This document shows, piece by piece, positions 50,973 through 62,042 of a stretch of DNA of 64,000 nt. Within the stretch, counting starts at the first letter, position 1; each line of letters starts with the position of its first letter. Source of the stretch: Aromatoleum anaerobium (GTDB lineage Bacteria > Pseudomonadota > Gammaproteobacteria > Burkholderiales > Rhodocyclaceae); NCBI RefSeq assembly GCF_012910705.2, contig NZ_WTVG02000038.1, positions 372,001-436,000 on the forward strand, read 5' to 3'. The notes below the pieces were generated by a model that was not told where the DNA came from, did no database searches, and was given only the letters and a program-made list of their open reading frames with translations. Position numbers and translations under genes: made by a program.

Positions 50973-53900
50973 TCAGCATGACTCCGTGCAGTCCGGCGCG
51001 GCGGCAACGCTTCGCAGCGGCGCCATCATGGCCTCGAATGCGTCGGCCGCCAGCGGCTTGCCGATCAGGTAGCCCTGCAGGTAATCGCAGCCCAGCGCGC
51101 GCAGGAATTCGCGCTGTTCGGCCGATTCGACGCCTTCGGCGGTGACGCGCAGCCCGAGGCTGTGCGCCATGTTGATGATCGCTTCGACGAGGCTCGCGTC
51201 GTTGCGGTCGTCCGGACAATCGCGCACGAAGCTGCGGTCGATCTTGACGATATCGACGGGGAAGCGCTTGAGGTAGGACAGCGACGAGAAACCGGTGCCG
51301 AAATCGTCGAGCGCGAAGCAGATGCCCTGCTCCTTGATGTCGCGCATGCGGGCCTCGACGCTGTCGCTGCCGCCCATCAGCACCGATTCGGTGATCTCGA
51401 GGATCAGAGCGTCGCGTGCGGTGTCGCATTCCGCGAGCAGCGTGCGCAGCAGCTCCGGCAGGCCGGTTTCGCCGAACTGCACGCCCGACACGTTCACCGC
51501 CAGGCGCAGCGGCGGATAGCCGCGCGCCAGCCAGTCGCGGCGCTGGCGCATGGCTTCGCGCAGCACCCATTCGCCGATCTGGACGATCAGCCCGCAGTCT
51601 TCCGCCACCGGGATGAATTCGATTGGCGGGATCATGCCGCGCTCGGGATGCTTCCAGCGGAGCAGCGCCTCGGCGCCGACCAGCGTGCCGCTCGCGCTGT
51701 CGACGATCGGCTGGTAATGCAGCTCGAACGCGCGCTGTTCGACGGCAATGCGCAGATCCGCTTCGAGGTGCACGCGCGCGAGGGCATCGGCCTGCATGTG
51801 AGGGGCATAGGGCTGGGCGCGGTTCTTGCCCGCCTGCTTGGCCTTGTACATCGCGATGTCGGCGTTGCGCAGCAGCGTCTGGACATCGTTGCCGTCGTCG
51901 GGAAACACCGTGATGCCGACGCTGCCGGAAATATGATGACGCGCACCGCGCAGCGCGAAAGGCTCGCGCAGCACGGCGACGAGCTTGTCTGCGATCGCGC
52001 CGAGGTCCGCCGGATCGGCAAGGTCGTGCACGACCACCGTGAACTCGTCACCCCCCAGGCGCGCCACCGTGTCCTCGTCGCGCACGCAGGTGTTGAGACG
52101 GCGCGCGACATCCACCAGCAGCTCGTCGCCGACCTCGTGGCCGAGCGAATCGTTGATCCACTTGAAGCCGTCGAGGTCGAGGAACAGCAGCCCGACCTTG
52201 CACGCATGACGACGGGCATGGGCGAGCGCATGACCGAGGCGGTCCTGCAGCAGGCTCCGGTTGGCCAGCCCGGTGAGCGGGTCGAAGTTGGCCTGGCGCC
52301 ACATCGCGACTTCCTGCTGCTTGCGCTCGGTGATATCGCTGAACAGCGTGACGTACTCCGCGACCTTGCCGTCGGTGTCGCGCACGGCGGTGACGGTGAT
52401 CCACTGCGGATAAGTGCCGCCGTCCTTGCGCCGGCTCCCCACTTCGCCCGCCCAGCTGCCGCTCTCGACGATCGACGTCCACATCGCATCGAAGAACGTC
52501 GCCTCATGGCGTTCGGGCTTGAACATCGAAGACTTGCGGCCGATGACTTCGGCCGCGAGGTAGCCGGTAATGGTGCAGAACGCGGGGTTGACGGACGTGA
52601 TCAGGCCTTGCGCGTCAGTCGTCATGATGCCCTGGCTGCAGGCCTTGAAGACCACCATCGCCTGGCGCATGCGCTCCTCGACGCGCTTGCGTTCGGTGAC
52701 ATCCTGGACGACCGAGTAGAGCAGCTTCCGGCCGGCGATCTCGATCGGGCCGCTGGCCACCTCGACATCGCGCAATTCGCCGCTGGCGAGCCGGTGGCGG
52801 AAGCGGAAAGTGTCGACCTCGCGCGCCTGGGCATGCGCCATCTCGCGCTGGATCTGCTCGCGACCCAGCACATTGATGCTCCAGATCCTCATGCGCGTGA
52901 GCGTGGCCAGGTCATAGCCGTAATATTCGCAGGCCTTGGCGTTCGCATCGACGATACTGCCGTCGACGGGGTCGATGACCAGCATCACCACCCGGCTGTT
53001 GGCGAACAGCTCGCGGTAGCGCAACTCGCTTTCGATCAGCGCCTGTTCCATGCGCACGCGCTCGGTGAGGTCGCGCACCAGCACGATGAACCCCTCCGGG
53101 GCGAGACCGGCCCCGGCAAGCCGGCTGATCGATGCGCTGAAGTGATGCCTGCCGCGCGGCAGGTCGAGCGTGTACTCGACCTGCCGCAGCCCCCCTGCGG
53201 CGGAAATTTCCTCCAGCGCCTCGTCGAACTTCACCGCCACCGCCGGCGGCAGCGTTTCGGCATACGCACGGCCGATAAACCGCTCCGGCCCCGTCAGCAG
53301 CAGTCCGGGATCGGGGGCATGGAATTCGGCGATGCGCCGGTTCCGGTCGATGACGAACATCAGGTCGGGCAACGACGCAATCAGCGCGGCAAGCTTCACT
53401 TCACGCTCGCGCAACTCGCGCTCGGCCCGCTTCTGCAGCGTGATGTCTTCCTTGACCGCGACAAAGCCCGAAATCGTCCCGTCACCCGCCCGGATCGGGG
53501 CGATCGAGGCCGTCTCCCAGTAATGCGTACGGTCCTTGCGAACGTTCTCGAATTCGCCGCGCCACACGTGGCCGTGGGTGATCGTCGCCCACATTGCCGC
53601 GTATTCGTCCGCCGAACGATTGCCCGACTTGAGGATGCGGGGGTTCTTTCCCGCCACTTCTTGCGCGGTGTAGCCGGTGCAGCGTTCGAATTGCGGATTG
53701 ACGTACTCGATGTTTCCGCTGCGATCGGTGATCACGATCGAGGCCGGGCTGCATTCGATTGCCGTCGACAACTTGCGCAGCTGCTGTTCGCCGACGTGTG
53801 CCACCGACTGGGCGCGATCCAGCTCCGCCTCGCGCGCCCGCACTTCGGCGCTGCGCGCCGCCACCAGTCGCTGCAGATCGGCCCGGTGCCCGCGCAGCTG

Positions 53901-54146
53901 CACCATCTGGTTTGCCAGCCAGCCGAGCAGCAGGCTGAACAACAGCGCCACGGCAGCGTTCAGCGACAGCACCAGGTTGTCGCCCGGGCCGGCCCCCGGT
54001 TCGACGCTCGGCAGCCAGGTGCCGCGCCGGTGCTCGAGGCCCAGCACGAGGGCGCCGGAAATCATCCCGGCGATGAGGAAAACGACGATCCCGACGACGA
54101 GCGGACGGCGCTGTCGAACGTACTCCGACCAGTTCGCCATGATCAC
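50973..54146 (-). CDS. PAS-sensor diguanylate cyclase/phosphodiesterase (GGDEF-EAL)
   Basis: 1057 residues. Two N-terminal transmembrane helices (GIVVFLIAGMISGALVLGL and LSLNAAVALLFSLLLGWLA), then about four PAS/PAC domains (SIVITDRSGNIEYVNPQFERCTGYTAQEV, LMFVIDRNRR, VMLVIDPVDGSIVDANAKACEYYG, GIMTTDAQGLITSVNPAF). The GGDEF domain has an intact RLGGDEF active site, and the EAL domain keeps EALLRW and the DDFGTG motif, so both synthesis and breakdown of cyclic di-GMP are possible. ATG 54140 is an alternative start. It sits between permease genes and the binding-protein gene. Confidence 0.95.
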   Translation of the reverse strand: MIMANWSEYVRQRRPLVVGIVVFLIAGMISGALVLGLEHRRGTWLPSVEPGAGPGDNLVLSLNAAVALLFSLLLGWLANQMVQLRGHRADLQRLVAARSAEVRAREAELDRAQSVAHVGEQQLRKLSTAIECSPASIVITDRSGNIEYVNPQFERCTGYTAQEVAGKNPRILKSGNRSADEYAAMWATITHGHVWRGEFENVRKDRTHYWETASIAPIRAGDGTISGFVAVKEDITLQKRAERELREREVKLAALIASLPDLMFVIDRNRRIAEFHAPDPGLLLTGPERFIGRAYAETLPPAVAVKFDEALEEISAAGGLRQVEYTLDLPRGRHHFSASISRLAGAGLAPEGFIVLVRDLTERVRMEQALIESELRYRELFANSRVVMLVIDPVDGSIVDANAKACEYYGYDLATLTRMRIWSINVLGREQIQREMAHAQAREVDTFRFRHRLASGELRDVEVASGPIEIAGRKLLYSVVQDVTERKRVEERMRQAMVVFKACSQGIMTTDAQGLITSVNPAFCTITGYLAAEVIGRKSSMFKPERHEATFFDAMWTSIVESGSWAGEVGSRRKDGGTYPQWITVTAVRDTDGKVAEYVTLFSDITERKQQEVAMWRQANFDPLTGLANRSLLQDRLGHALAHARRHACKVGLLFLDLDGFKWINDSLGHEVGDELLVDVARRLNTCVRDEDTVARLGGDEFTVVVHDLADPADLGAIADKLVAVLREPFALRGARHHISGSVGITVFPDDGNDVQTLLRNADIAMYKAKQAGKNRAQPYAPHMQADALARVHLEADLRIAVEQRAFELHYQPIVDSASGTLVGAEALLRWKHPERGMIPPIEFIPVAEDCGLIVQIGEWVLREAMRQRRDWLARGYPPLRLAVNVSGVQFGETGLPELLRTLLAECDTARDALILEITESVLMGGSDSVEARMRDIKEQGICFALDDFGTGFSSLSYLKRFPVDIVKIDRSFVRDCPDDRNDASLVEAIINMAHSLGLRVTAEGVESAEQREFLRALGCDYLQGYLIGKPLAADAFEAMMAPLRSVAAAPDCTESC

Positions 54147-54286
54147 TCCGGCCCCGGTCCGGGCGGCGCATCAGACACCAAGAGTTTCCTCACGCCAGCG
54201 CGCTCCCTGAATTGACATAGGCGGATCGCCACTTTAGCGCGATGTCGCGAAATTTCGATGCCAATCACTTCACCAACGTCCCCGAT
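54147..54286. other. Intergenic DNA between GGDEF-EAL gene and livM
   Basis: 140 bases with no gene. No clear hairpin or promoter motif was identified. Confidence 0.5.
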
Positions 54287-55267
54287 TCAGGATGAACTGC
54301 GCGATGCCCGACCTGCCAGGCCCTCGGGACGCAGCACGATCACCGCGACGACGACCGCCCCGAACAGCGTCGTCTCGAGACCCGCCGCAGCGGCGAGGTC
54401 CGGCGGCAACGCCTCGCTCGCGAGCGAAATGGCCTGCGGAATCGCGATCACCACCAGCGCGCCCCACAACGCACCGGCAAGACGGCGCGCGCCGCCGATG
54501 AAAACCAGCATCAGCAGCTCGAACGACAGCGCCAGGCCGAACTGTTCCGGGCTGACGAAGCCGATCCAATGCGCGTACAGGGCGCCGGCGAGCCCCGACA
54601 GCCCCCCGCCAAGCACGAATGCCAGCATTTTCGCACGGCCGATGTCGATGCCGCTTGCCGCGGCGGCGAGCTCGTCCTCGCGCACCGCGCGCCAGGCCCG
54701 CCCGAGCCGCGACGCCATCCAGCGCCGGCACGCGAACCCGGCGAGCGCGAGTGCGACGAGGCTCAGCGCGGCCTGCGCCGCCGCAGTGCCCGCGGACCAA
54801 CTGCCCAGCGCCAGCGCCGGCACGGCCAGCCCCGCCGCGCCGCCCGTCAGCGACTCCCAGCGCACCAGCGCTTCCTCGACGATCAGCGCAAACGCAAGCG
54901 TGCTCATCGCGAAATACAGGCCGCCGAGGCGCCGCGCCGGCAGGCTCGCGAGCCACCCGCCCGCCGCGCCGAGCACGATCGCCAGCGGCAGCGACACCGG
55001 CGCCGGCACGCCGTGCAGCGCCAGCAGCGTCTCGGCATAGGCGCCGAATCCGAGCAACGCGCCCTGGCCGAGCGGGATCTGGCCGCACTGGCCGACGACG
55101 AGGACCACCCCGAGCCCTGCGATCGCGTACGTGAACACGAACGCCGCCTGCGCCAGCACGTACTCCGGGCCGAGCGCGCGCAACGCCAGCGCGCCGAGCA
55201 CCGCAAGCCCGATCACCCCCGCCGTCCACCGGACGATCGCGCCCGCCCGCATCGCCGCGCCTGTCAT
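54287..55267 (-). CDS. Branched-chain-type ABC transporter permease (LivM-like)
   Basis: 326 residues from ATG 55267. About nine hydrophobic helices with the LivM signature GQIPLGQGALLGFGAYAETLLAL and SGIDIGRAKMLAFVLGGGLSGLAGALYAHWIGFVSPEQFG. Start overlaps the stop of the upstream livH (ATGA-type). The two form a heterodimeric permease; ATPase genes are not seen in the window. Confidence 0.9.
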   Translation of the reverse strand: MTGAAMRAGAIVRWTAGVIGLAVLGALALRALGPEYVLAQAAFVFTYAIAGLGVVLVVGQCGQIPLGQGALLGFGAYAETLLALHGVPAPVSLPLAIVLGAAGGWLASLPARRLGGLYFAMSTLAFALIVEEALVRWESLTGGAAGLAVPALALGSWSAGTAAAQAALSLVALALAGFACRRWMASRLGRAWRAVREDELAAAASGIDIGRAKMLAFVLGGGLSGLAGALYAHWIGFVSPEQFGLALSFELLMLVFIGGARRLAGALWGALVVIAIPQAISLASEALPPDLAAAAGLETTLFGAVVVAVIVLRPEGLAGRASRSSS

Positions 55268-56132
55268 CGCCGCCGCAGCCCGCCGGCGAGGCCGTCCGGA
55301 AACAGCAGCAGCGCCAGCATCAGCAGCACGTACGGCACGACATCCTTCACCCCTTCCGGCAACGCGAACCCGGCGAGCGCTTCGACGACACCGATGAACA
55401 CTCCCCCGGCCAGCGCGCCGGGAAGGCTCGTCATGCCGCCGAGCACGGCTGCCGGAAACGCTTTCAGCGCGACGAGCCCCATGTTCGGATGCACGAACGT
55501 GACCGGCGCGAGCAGCAGCCCGGCCGCCGCGGCGAGGCCGGCGCCGAGCGCCCACGCGAGCGTATGCATGCCGGCGACCGATACGCCCATCAGCGCCGCG
55601 GCGGTCGCGTTCTCGGAGCATGCGCGCAGCGCGAGGCCGGCGCGCGTGCGGCGAAAAAACAGCGTCAGCGCCAGCGCGAGCACGGCCGTCGCGACGATCA
55701 CGACGATGTGCTCGGCGGCGATCACCAGTCCGCCGACCCGCCAGCTCTCGCCGGCGAACGGCAGCGCCAGGCGATGCATCGAATGCGTCGCGGCAGGCAC
55801 CGAGCCGACTGCGCCGCGCAACATCATGCCGAGCCCGAAAGTCAGCAGCAGCGCAGTCAGGTGCGCCTGCCCGAGCGCCCGGCGCAGCACCATGCGCTCC
55901 AGCACCGCGCCGAACGCCGCCATCCCGGCGATGCCGCCCGCCGCCGCCGGCGCGAGCGGCCAGCCCGCGGCCAGGTGCAACGCGAGCACCGCGAACGCGC
56001 CCGCCATCAGCAGCTCGCCCTGCATGAAACTGACCGTGCCGGTCGCCTTGTAGATCAGCACGAAGGACAGCGCGACGAGCCCATACACGCAGCCGGTCGC
56101 GATGCCGCTGCTGAGTACCTGGACGCGCGCTA

Positions 56133-57269
56133 GTGTTTAGTTGCGTTAATACAAGATAGTATTATGATACCCACTTCGCTTGACACAAGGGGGTCTCATG
56201 GCGCGAGTGGCGGTTGAGTTGTCGTGTCCGGCAGAAGTGATGTCGGAGCTTGAGCGTCTGTCTCGAAGTCGGAGCGGCGAGGTTCGCCTGGTCGAGCGTG
56301 CGCGCATCGTTCTGGCGTGCCTGCATGGCAAGCGCAATGACGAGGTTGCCAGCGAGCTCGGTGTTCGACCGAATACGGTCGGGCTGTGGCGCCGACGCTT
56401 TGCCGAGCAAGGTATCGCAGGGCTTCGCGACGCGCCCCGGCCCGGCAAGCCCGCCAAGTACGGTGTCGAGTTGCGCGACCGAATCTTGGCACAGCTCGAA
56501 TTGCCGCCACCGGCCGGCATGGCGAGCTGGGATGGGGGCTCGCTGGCCAAGGCGCTGAGCGTGTCCGATCACGCGGTGTGGCGCATCCTGCGCAAGGAAG
56601 GCATCCAGTTGCAGCGCCACCGTTCGTGGTGCGTCAGCACGGACCCGGAGTTTGCCGCCAAAGCGGCCGACATAATCGGGCTGTACTTGAACCCGCCCGA
56701 GAACGCCCTGGTGATCAGCGTCGACGAGAAGCCCTCGATTCAAGCCCTCGAGCGGGCGCGCGGCTACGTGCAGACCAGCAGTGGCAAGGTCGTCCAGGGA
56801 ATGAAGAGCACCTACAAGCGGCACGGCACCGTCAATTTGTTCGCCGCATTGGAGGTCGCCACCGGCGTCATCCGAGGCAAGACGACGCAGACTAAAAAGC
56901 GCGCCGACTTCCAGGCCTTCATGGACGAGGTCGTTGCCGACCAGCCCGTCGACCGGCAGATCCACGTCATCCTGGACAACTTGAACACCCACAAGAAGAA
57001 CGAGGACTGGCTCGCCGCACATCCGAACGTCACCTTTCACTTCACGCCTACCAGTGCGAGCTGGCTCAACCAAGTCGAAATCTGGTTCGGCATCTTCCAG
57101 CGAAAGACGCTGAACAACGCGAGCTTCCGAAGCGTCGAGCAACTCATTGAGGCCATCCATGCCTTCACTGCCGCCTACAACGAAAACGCAGCGCCATTCG
57201 TCTGGCGCAAACGAGAGGTTCGCGGGTCACAGCTTCGTAATACTATTGTTAACTTACGCAATTAAACAC
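56133..57269 (+). mobile_element. IS630-family insertion sequence (2)
   Basis: 1137 bases with inverted ends GTGTTTA(G/A)TTGCGT, bounded by TA at 56131-56132 and 57270-57271. Different from copy 1 in ends and transposase. It interrupts livH at codon 4. The ends look intact and the transposase is unbroken. Confidence 0.9.
56198..57265 (+). CDS. IS630-family transposase, single frame
   Basis: 355 residues from ATG 56198, after AAGGGGG; an in-frame ATG at 56180 is less well placed. The HTH (NDEVASELGVRPNTVGLWRRRFAEQG) is followed by a DDE domain with VISVDEKPS, VILDNLNTHK and WLNQVEIWFG supplying Asp, Asp and Glu. A single frame is used, unlike copy 1 where a -1 frameshift is needed. It ends 4 bases before the right end. 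Confidence 0.92.
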   Translation: MARVAVELSCPAEVMSELERLSRSRSGEVRLVERARIVLACLHGKRNDEVASELGVRPNTVGLWRRRFAEQGIAGLRDAPRPGKPAKYGVELRDRILAQLELPPPAGMASWDGGSLAKALSVSDHAVWRILRKEGIQLQRHRSWCVSTDPEFAAKAADIIGLYLNPPENALVISVDEKPSIQALERARGYVQTSSGKVVQGMKSTYKRHGTVNLFAALEVATGVIRGKTTQTKKRADFQAFMDEVVADQPVDRQIHVILDNLNTHKKNEDWLAAHPNVTFHFTPTSASWLNQVEIWFGIFQRKTLNNASFRSVEQLIEAIHAFTAAYNENAAPFVWRKREVRGSQLRNTIVNLRN

Positions 57270-57367
57270 TAGGCCGGACATTTCATCGCCTCGGGCTGGA
57301 CGAAGGCTGCGCCGGACATGGCGCGCGGCGACTCTATCACGGCACGGCGATGCTATTCTCGCGCCCC

Positions 57368-57988
57368 ATGATTCCGATCGATATTCTCGTCTATGGCATC
57401 GGCCTCGCCGGCGTCGCCGCCCAGGCCGCCGCCGGGGTGCTCGAAGCCGGACGCAAGCCCTTCGACCTCTTCGGCGTGGTCATCGTCGCGCTCGCGGCAG
57501 CGCTCGGCGGTGGTTCGTTGCGCGACCTGCTGCTCGACCGCACGGTGTTCTGGATCGCCGATCAGAGCTATCTGATCACCGCCTTGACGGCCGGGCTGGT
57601 GACTTTTGCGCTGGTGCGCTTCGTGCGCCTGCCAGGCAAACTGTTCCTGCTGCCGGACGCGGTCGGCCTCGCGCTGTTTACGGTCAGCGGCACGCAGGCA
57701 GCCCTTGCGCTCGGCGCGCCGTGGCTCGTCGCGAGCCTGATGGGTGTCGTCACCGGCGTATTCGGCGGCATCGTGCGCGACGTGCTGTGCAACGAGGTGC
57801 CGCTGGTGTTCAGCGGCGAACTGTATGCCACCGCGTCGTGGGCCGGCGCGCTGCTGCTGATCGCGATGAAGGCCTCCGGAGCGACGCCCGGCACATCGGC
57901 GCTCGCCGCCGGCATTCTGGTGCTCGTGATCCGCCTTGGCGCGATGCGCTACGGCTGGCGCCTGCCGGTGTTCAGCGCGCGCCTGTAG
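57368..57988 (+). CDS. TRIC-type/UPF0126 cation channel family protein
   Basis: 206 residues from ATG 57368. Six to seven hydrophobic helices with a repeated Gly-rich motif ([22 protein letters not shown] and [20 protein letters not shown]), the signature of UPF0126 proteins, which are bacterial relatives of trimeric intracellular cation channels. Physiological role is not known. mscL follows on the same strand. Confidence 0.88.
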   Translation: MIPIDILVYGIGLAGVAAQAAAGVLEAGRKPFDLFGVVIVALAAALGGGSLRDLLLDRTVFWIADQSYLITALTAGLVTFALVRFVRLPGKLFLLPDAVGLALFTVSGTQAALALGAPWLVASLMGVVTGVFGGIVRDVLCNEVPLVFSGELYATASWAGALLLIAMKASGATPGTSALAAGILVLVIRLGAMRYGWRLPVFSARL

Positions 57989-58046
57989 TCGTATTCTCGG
58001 ATTCGCGGCCCGCCTCACCCTCAACAACGACAGAGGAGTATCCGGA

Positions 58047-58469
58047 ATGAGCTTTATGCGCGAGTTCAAAGAGTTCGCCATGCGCGGCAACGTCATCGAT
58101 CTGGCAGTCGGCGTCATCATCGGCGCCGCGTTCGGCAAGATCGTCGATTCCCTCGTCAAGGACATCGTGATGCCGGTGATCGGACGGCTGCTCGGCGGAG
58201 TCGATTTCCGCCACTTGTACATCAACCTCGGCGACCAGACTTACGAAACGATGGAAGCCGCCGAGAAGGCCGGGGCGCCGCTGGTGAAATACGGGCAGTT
58301 CATCAACACGACGATCGACTTCCTCATCATCGCGTTCGCGATCTTCGTCGCCGTCAAGGCGATCAACCGCCTCAAGCGCGCGGAGCCGCCGCCCCCGCCT
58401 CCGCCGCCGGTCGAGCCCGAAGAGGTCAAGCTGCTGCGCGAAATCCGCGACGCGCTCAAGCGCGGCTGA
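58047..58469 (+). CDS. mscL: Large-conductance mechanosensitive channel MscL
   Basis: 140 residues from ATG 58047 after [51 protein letters not shown] is the N-terminal helix and TM1 pore, [21 protein letters not shown] is TM2, and the C-terminal helix ([15 protein letters not shown]) forms the cytoplasmic bundle. It opens under membrane tension to release solutes in osmotic down-shock. An eight-proline run separates TM2 from the bundle, longer than in E. coli. Confidence 0.97.
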   Translation: MSFMREFKEFAMRGNVIDLAVGVIIGAAFGKIVDSLVKDIVMPVIGRLLGGVDFRHLYINLGDQTYETMEAAEKAGAPLVKYGQFINTTIDFLIIAFAIFVAVKAINRLKRAEPPPPPPPPVEPEEVKLLREIRDALKRG

Positions 58470-58521
58470 ACGGGCGAGGCCGTCGACACACTGGCGCGGG
58501 AACGGCCTCGCCCGCGCCGTG

Positions 58522-59163
58522 TCAGGCGTGATCGCCGACGTACGGGTTGCTGCGGCGTTCCTCGCCGAAGGTCGAAGTCGGTCCGTGACCGGGGACGAAC
58601 GTGATGTCGTCGCCGAGCGGAAAAAGCTTCTGCCGGATCGAACGGATCAGCGTCGCGTGGTCGCCCTGGGGGAAATCCGTGCGGCCGATCGAACCGGCGA
58701 ACAGCACGTCGCCGACGATCGCCAGCCGCGCATCGGCATGGAAGAACGCGACGTGGCCGGGCGTGTGGCCCGGCACGTGGATCACGCGCAGCCGCTCGTC
58801 GCCGACCGTCACCGTGTCGCCATCGTGCAGCCAGCGGTCGGGCTCGAAGCTCTCGGCGCCGGGAAAGCCGAACGTTTTGGCCTGCTGCGGAATGCCGGCG
58901 ATCCAGAAAAGGTCGGCTTCCTGCGGCCCTTCGACCGGCACGCCGAGTTCGCGCGCGAGCTGCGCGGTGCCACCGGCGTGGTCGATGTGGCCGTGCGTGA
59001 TCAGGATCTTCTCGATCGTGACGCCGAGCTCCTTCGCTTTCGCGAGGATGCGCTCGAGGTCGCCGCCGGGGTCGACGACCGCGGCCTTGCGCGTCTTGTC
59101 GCACCACACGATGCTGCAGTTCTGTTCGAAAGGGGTCACGGGGACGATGCGCAGGTCGATCAT
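58522..59163 (-). CDS. Metallo-beta-lactamase-fold hydrolase (glyoxalase II-like)
   Basis: 213 residues. The THGHIDHAGG motif is the HxHxDH zinc site, with HVPGHTPGHVAFF, GDVLFAGSIGRTDFP and VPGHGP completing it. Short members of this type (YcbL-like) act as type II glyoxalases or thioesterases. The exact substrate is unknown. Convergent with mscL. Confidence 0.9.
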   Translation of the reverse strand: MIDLRIVPVTPFEQNCSIVWCDKTRKAAVVDPGGDLERILAKAKELGVTIEKILITHGHIDHAGGTAQLARELGVPVEGPQEADLFWIAGIPQQAKTFGFPGAESFEPDRWLHDGDTVTVGDERLRVIHVPGHTPGHVAFFHADARLAIVGDVLFAGSIGRTDFPQGDHATLIRSIRQKLFPLGDDITFVPGHGPTSTFGEERRSNPYVGDHA

Positions 59164-59220
59164 GGCAGGCGAGGATCCGGGTTGAGCAGCGCGACAGTTT
59201 AGCGGGTAAATTTCACTCCG

Positions 59221-60309
59221 CTAGCGCAGCAGCGCGACGCCCTTGACCTGCGCATACACGTCGCGGCCCGGCACGATGCCGAGCTGCGCGGCCGAACGGC
59301 GTGTGATGCGCGCGAGCAGCGCGGTGCCGGCGACGTCGAGACGCACCAGCGTGCGCCCCGGATCGGCCTCGTCGAGCGACACGACGCGCGCCGGCAGCAC
59401 GTTGAGGATGCTCGAATCGTGGCGCTCGGTGAGCGCCAGGCTGACGTCGCGCGCGAGCACGCGCGCCCTGACGCGGGACGCGAGCGGCATGTCGAGGCCG
59501 GTGATCCACAGCGGCAGTCCGGCGAATTCGAGCCGCGTCAGCGCGTAGGCCTCGTCATGCGCGGCAACGCGGGCATCGATGACGACGAACGCATCCTCGT
59601 CGTGCGCGAACGGTAGATCGAGACGCGCCATCACTTCGCCGATCGGCCCGACGGCGAGCGCACGCCCGTCAGCGAGCAGCACGACGTGGTCGGCCAGCCG
59701 CGCGACTTCCTCGGGGGCGTGGCTGACATAGACAACCGGGATGTCGAGCTCGGCGTGCAGGCGTTCGAGGTAGGGCAGTATTTCCTGCTTGCGCTTGACG
59801 TCGAGCGCCGCGAGCGGCTCGTCCATCAGCAGCAGCCTCGGACTCGTCGCCAGCGCCCGCGCGATCGCGACGCGCTGGCGTTCGCCGCCGGACAGGCGCC
59901 CGGGCATGCGGTCGAGCAGCGGCTCGATGCCGAGCAGCGCGATCGCTTGGTCGAGCGGGATGCGGCGCGACGCGGCCGGGACGCGCTTCAGGCCGAATTC
60001 GAGGTTGCGCCGCACCGTCAGGTGCGCGAACAGGCTCGCTTCCTGGAACACGTAGCCGAGCGGGCGCCGGTGTGTCGGCACGAAGAGGCGCTGCGCCTCG
60101 TCCTGCCACAGCTCGCCGCGCACCGCGAGATACCCGTCCGCGGCGCGCTCCAGTCCCGCGAGACAGCGCAGCAGCGTGGTCTTGCCCGACCCCGAATGGC
60201 CGAACAGCGCGATCACGCCGCGCCCGGGCAAGGCGAGGTCGACGTCGAGCCGAAAACCCGGCCAGCCGAGGCCGAAGCGCGCGCGGATCGCGGCCTCGTC
60301 ACCCGCCAT
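59221..60309 (-). CDS. modC: Molybdate ABC transporter ATPase ModC
   Basis: 362 residues from ATG 60309; a GTG at 60357 overlapping the modB stop (GTGA) is an alternative. Walker [12 protein letters not shown], signature [15 protein letters not shown], Walker [13 protein letters not shown], and the H-loop VSHAPEEV are present. The C-terminal Mop/TOBE domain ([28 protein letters not shown]) binds molybdate for regulation. Last gene of modABC. Confidence 0.96.
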   Translation of the reverse strand: MAGDEAAIRARFGLGWPGFRLDVDLALPGRGVIALFGHSGSGKTTLLRCLAGLERAADGYLAVRGELWQDEAQRLFVPTHRRPLGYVFQEASLFAHLTVRRNLEFGLKRVPAASRRIPLDQAIALLGIEPLLDRMPGRLSGGERQRVAIARALATSPRLLLMDEPLAALDVKRKQEILPYLERLHAELDIPVVYVSHAPEEVARLADHVVLLADGRALAVGPIGEVMARLDLPFAHDEDAFVVIDARVAAHDEAYALTRLEFAGLPLWITGLDMPLASRVRARVLARDVSLALTERHDSSILNVLPARVVSLDEADPGRTLVRLDVAGTALLARITRRSAAQLGIVPGRDVYAQVKGVALLR

Positions 60310-60353
60310 CGCGCCGGTTCGCGCGGCGCCGGGGCCGAACGGCGCAGCGCCGC

Positions 60354-61025
60354 TCACCGCACCATTTCCTTTTTCCGCCCGTACAGCGCGAGCAGCACGA
60401 CGAAGCTGAACACCAGCATGCCCGCCGACAGCCAGTGCGCCTCGGCGTACTCGAGCGCCTCGACGTGGTCGTAGATCTGCACCGAGACGACGCGCGTCTT
60501 GTCCGGGATGTTGCCGCCGATCATCAGCACCACGCCGAACTCGCCGACGGTGTGCGCGAAGCCGAGGATCGTCGCGGTGACGAAGCCGGGCCGCGCGAGC
60601 GGCAGCACGACGCTGAAGAACGTGTCGATCGCGCCGGCGCGCAGCGTCGCCGCGACTTCGAGCGGGCGCTCGCCGATCGCCTCGAACGCGTTCTGCAGCG
60701 GCTGCACGACGAACGGCAGCGAGTAGAACACCGAGCCGACGACGAGCCCGGCGAACGTGAACGGCAAGAGGCCGAGCCCGAGCGCCTGCGTGAGCTGGCC
60801 GACCGGACCGTGCGGCCCGAGCGCGACCAGCAGATAGAAACCGATCACCGTCGGCGGCAGCACCAGCGGCAGCGCGACGACCGCGCCGACGACGCCTTTC
60901 CACGCCGAGCGCGTGCGCGCAAGCCACCACGCGACCGGCGTGCCGACGACGAGCAGCGCCGCCGTCGTCACCGCGGCGAGTTCGAGCGTCAGGCGGATCG
61001 CGGCGAGATCGGCCGCAGTGATCAT
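60354..61025 (-). CDS. modB: Molybdate ABC transporter permease ModB
   Basis: 223 residues with five hydrophobic helices. [66 protein letters not shown] contains the EAA loop typical of ModB/CysU permeases. It sits between modA and modC and is probably translated from one message with them. Confidence 0.97.
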   Translation of the reverse strand: MITAADLAAIRLTLELAAVTTAALLVVGTPVAWWLARTRSAWKGVVGAVVALPLVLPPTVIGFYLLVALGPHGPVGQLTQALGLGLLPFTFAGLVVGSVFYSLPFVVQPLQNAFEAIGERPLEVAATLRAGAIDTFFSVVLPLARPGFVTATILGFAHTVGEFGVVLMIGGNIPDKTRVVSVQIYDHVEALEYAEAHWLSAGMLVFSFVVLLALYGRKKEMVR

Positions 61026-61038
61026 TGCCGCACCCGCG

Positions 61039-61836
<798 letters not shown>

Positions 61837-61871
61837 TCAGACCGGATATGCCCGGAAAGAAGCCTTGATTT

Positions 61872-61895
61872 CGTAATATTCGTGTCTATATTACG
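61872..61895. promoter_or_regulatory. ModE-like operator palindrome
   Basis: CGTAATAT (61872-61879) and ATATTACG (61888-61895) are perfect 8-base arms with an 8-base spacer. They resemble the known ModE site (CGTTATAT, spacer, ATATAACG) with one changed base per arm. It lies between divergent modABC and modE, so it could shut off molybdate uptake when molybdate is plentiful and also control modE. Confidence 0.75.
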
Positions 61896-62042
61896 GTTTA
61901 TGTTCCAGCCCTGTAAAGAGGGCACATCTTCGACGAATCGGGCGCGGGCGCAGGGGAAACGCGGACTGCACGCCGGGGATGCGACAACTGCGACCGGTTC
62001 CCGATATGCTTTCCGCCTCAGCATCAAACGGACATTGAGCAT

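Larger units (their letters stand above)
55264..57281 (-). pseudogene. Branched-chain-type ABC permease (LivH-like), split by IS630 copy 2
   Basis: The main part runs 55264-56132, and the ATG and first three codons lie at 57270-57281 beyond an insertion sequence. Deleting the insertion and one TA gives ATG TCC GGC CTA GCG CGC GTC CAG, that is M-S-G-L then RVQVLSSGIATGCVYGLVALSFVLIYKATG in frame. LivH features (FMQGELLMAGAFAVL, EYG-like ERMVLRRALG) are otherwise intact. An internal GTG at 56088 could give a shorter protein lacking about 18 residues, so function may not be fully lost. Confidence 0.8.

Noticed and set aside
51162-54215. Plus-strand ORF of about 1000 codons opposite the GGDEF-EAL gene
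   Set aside because: Same GC-bias effect; the minus strand encodes clear PAS, GGDEF and EAL motifs in frame.
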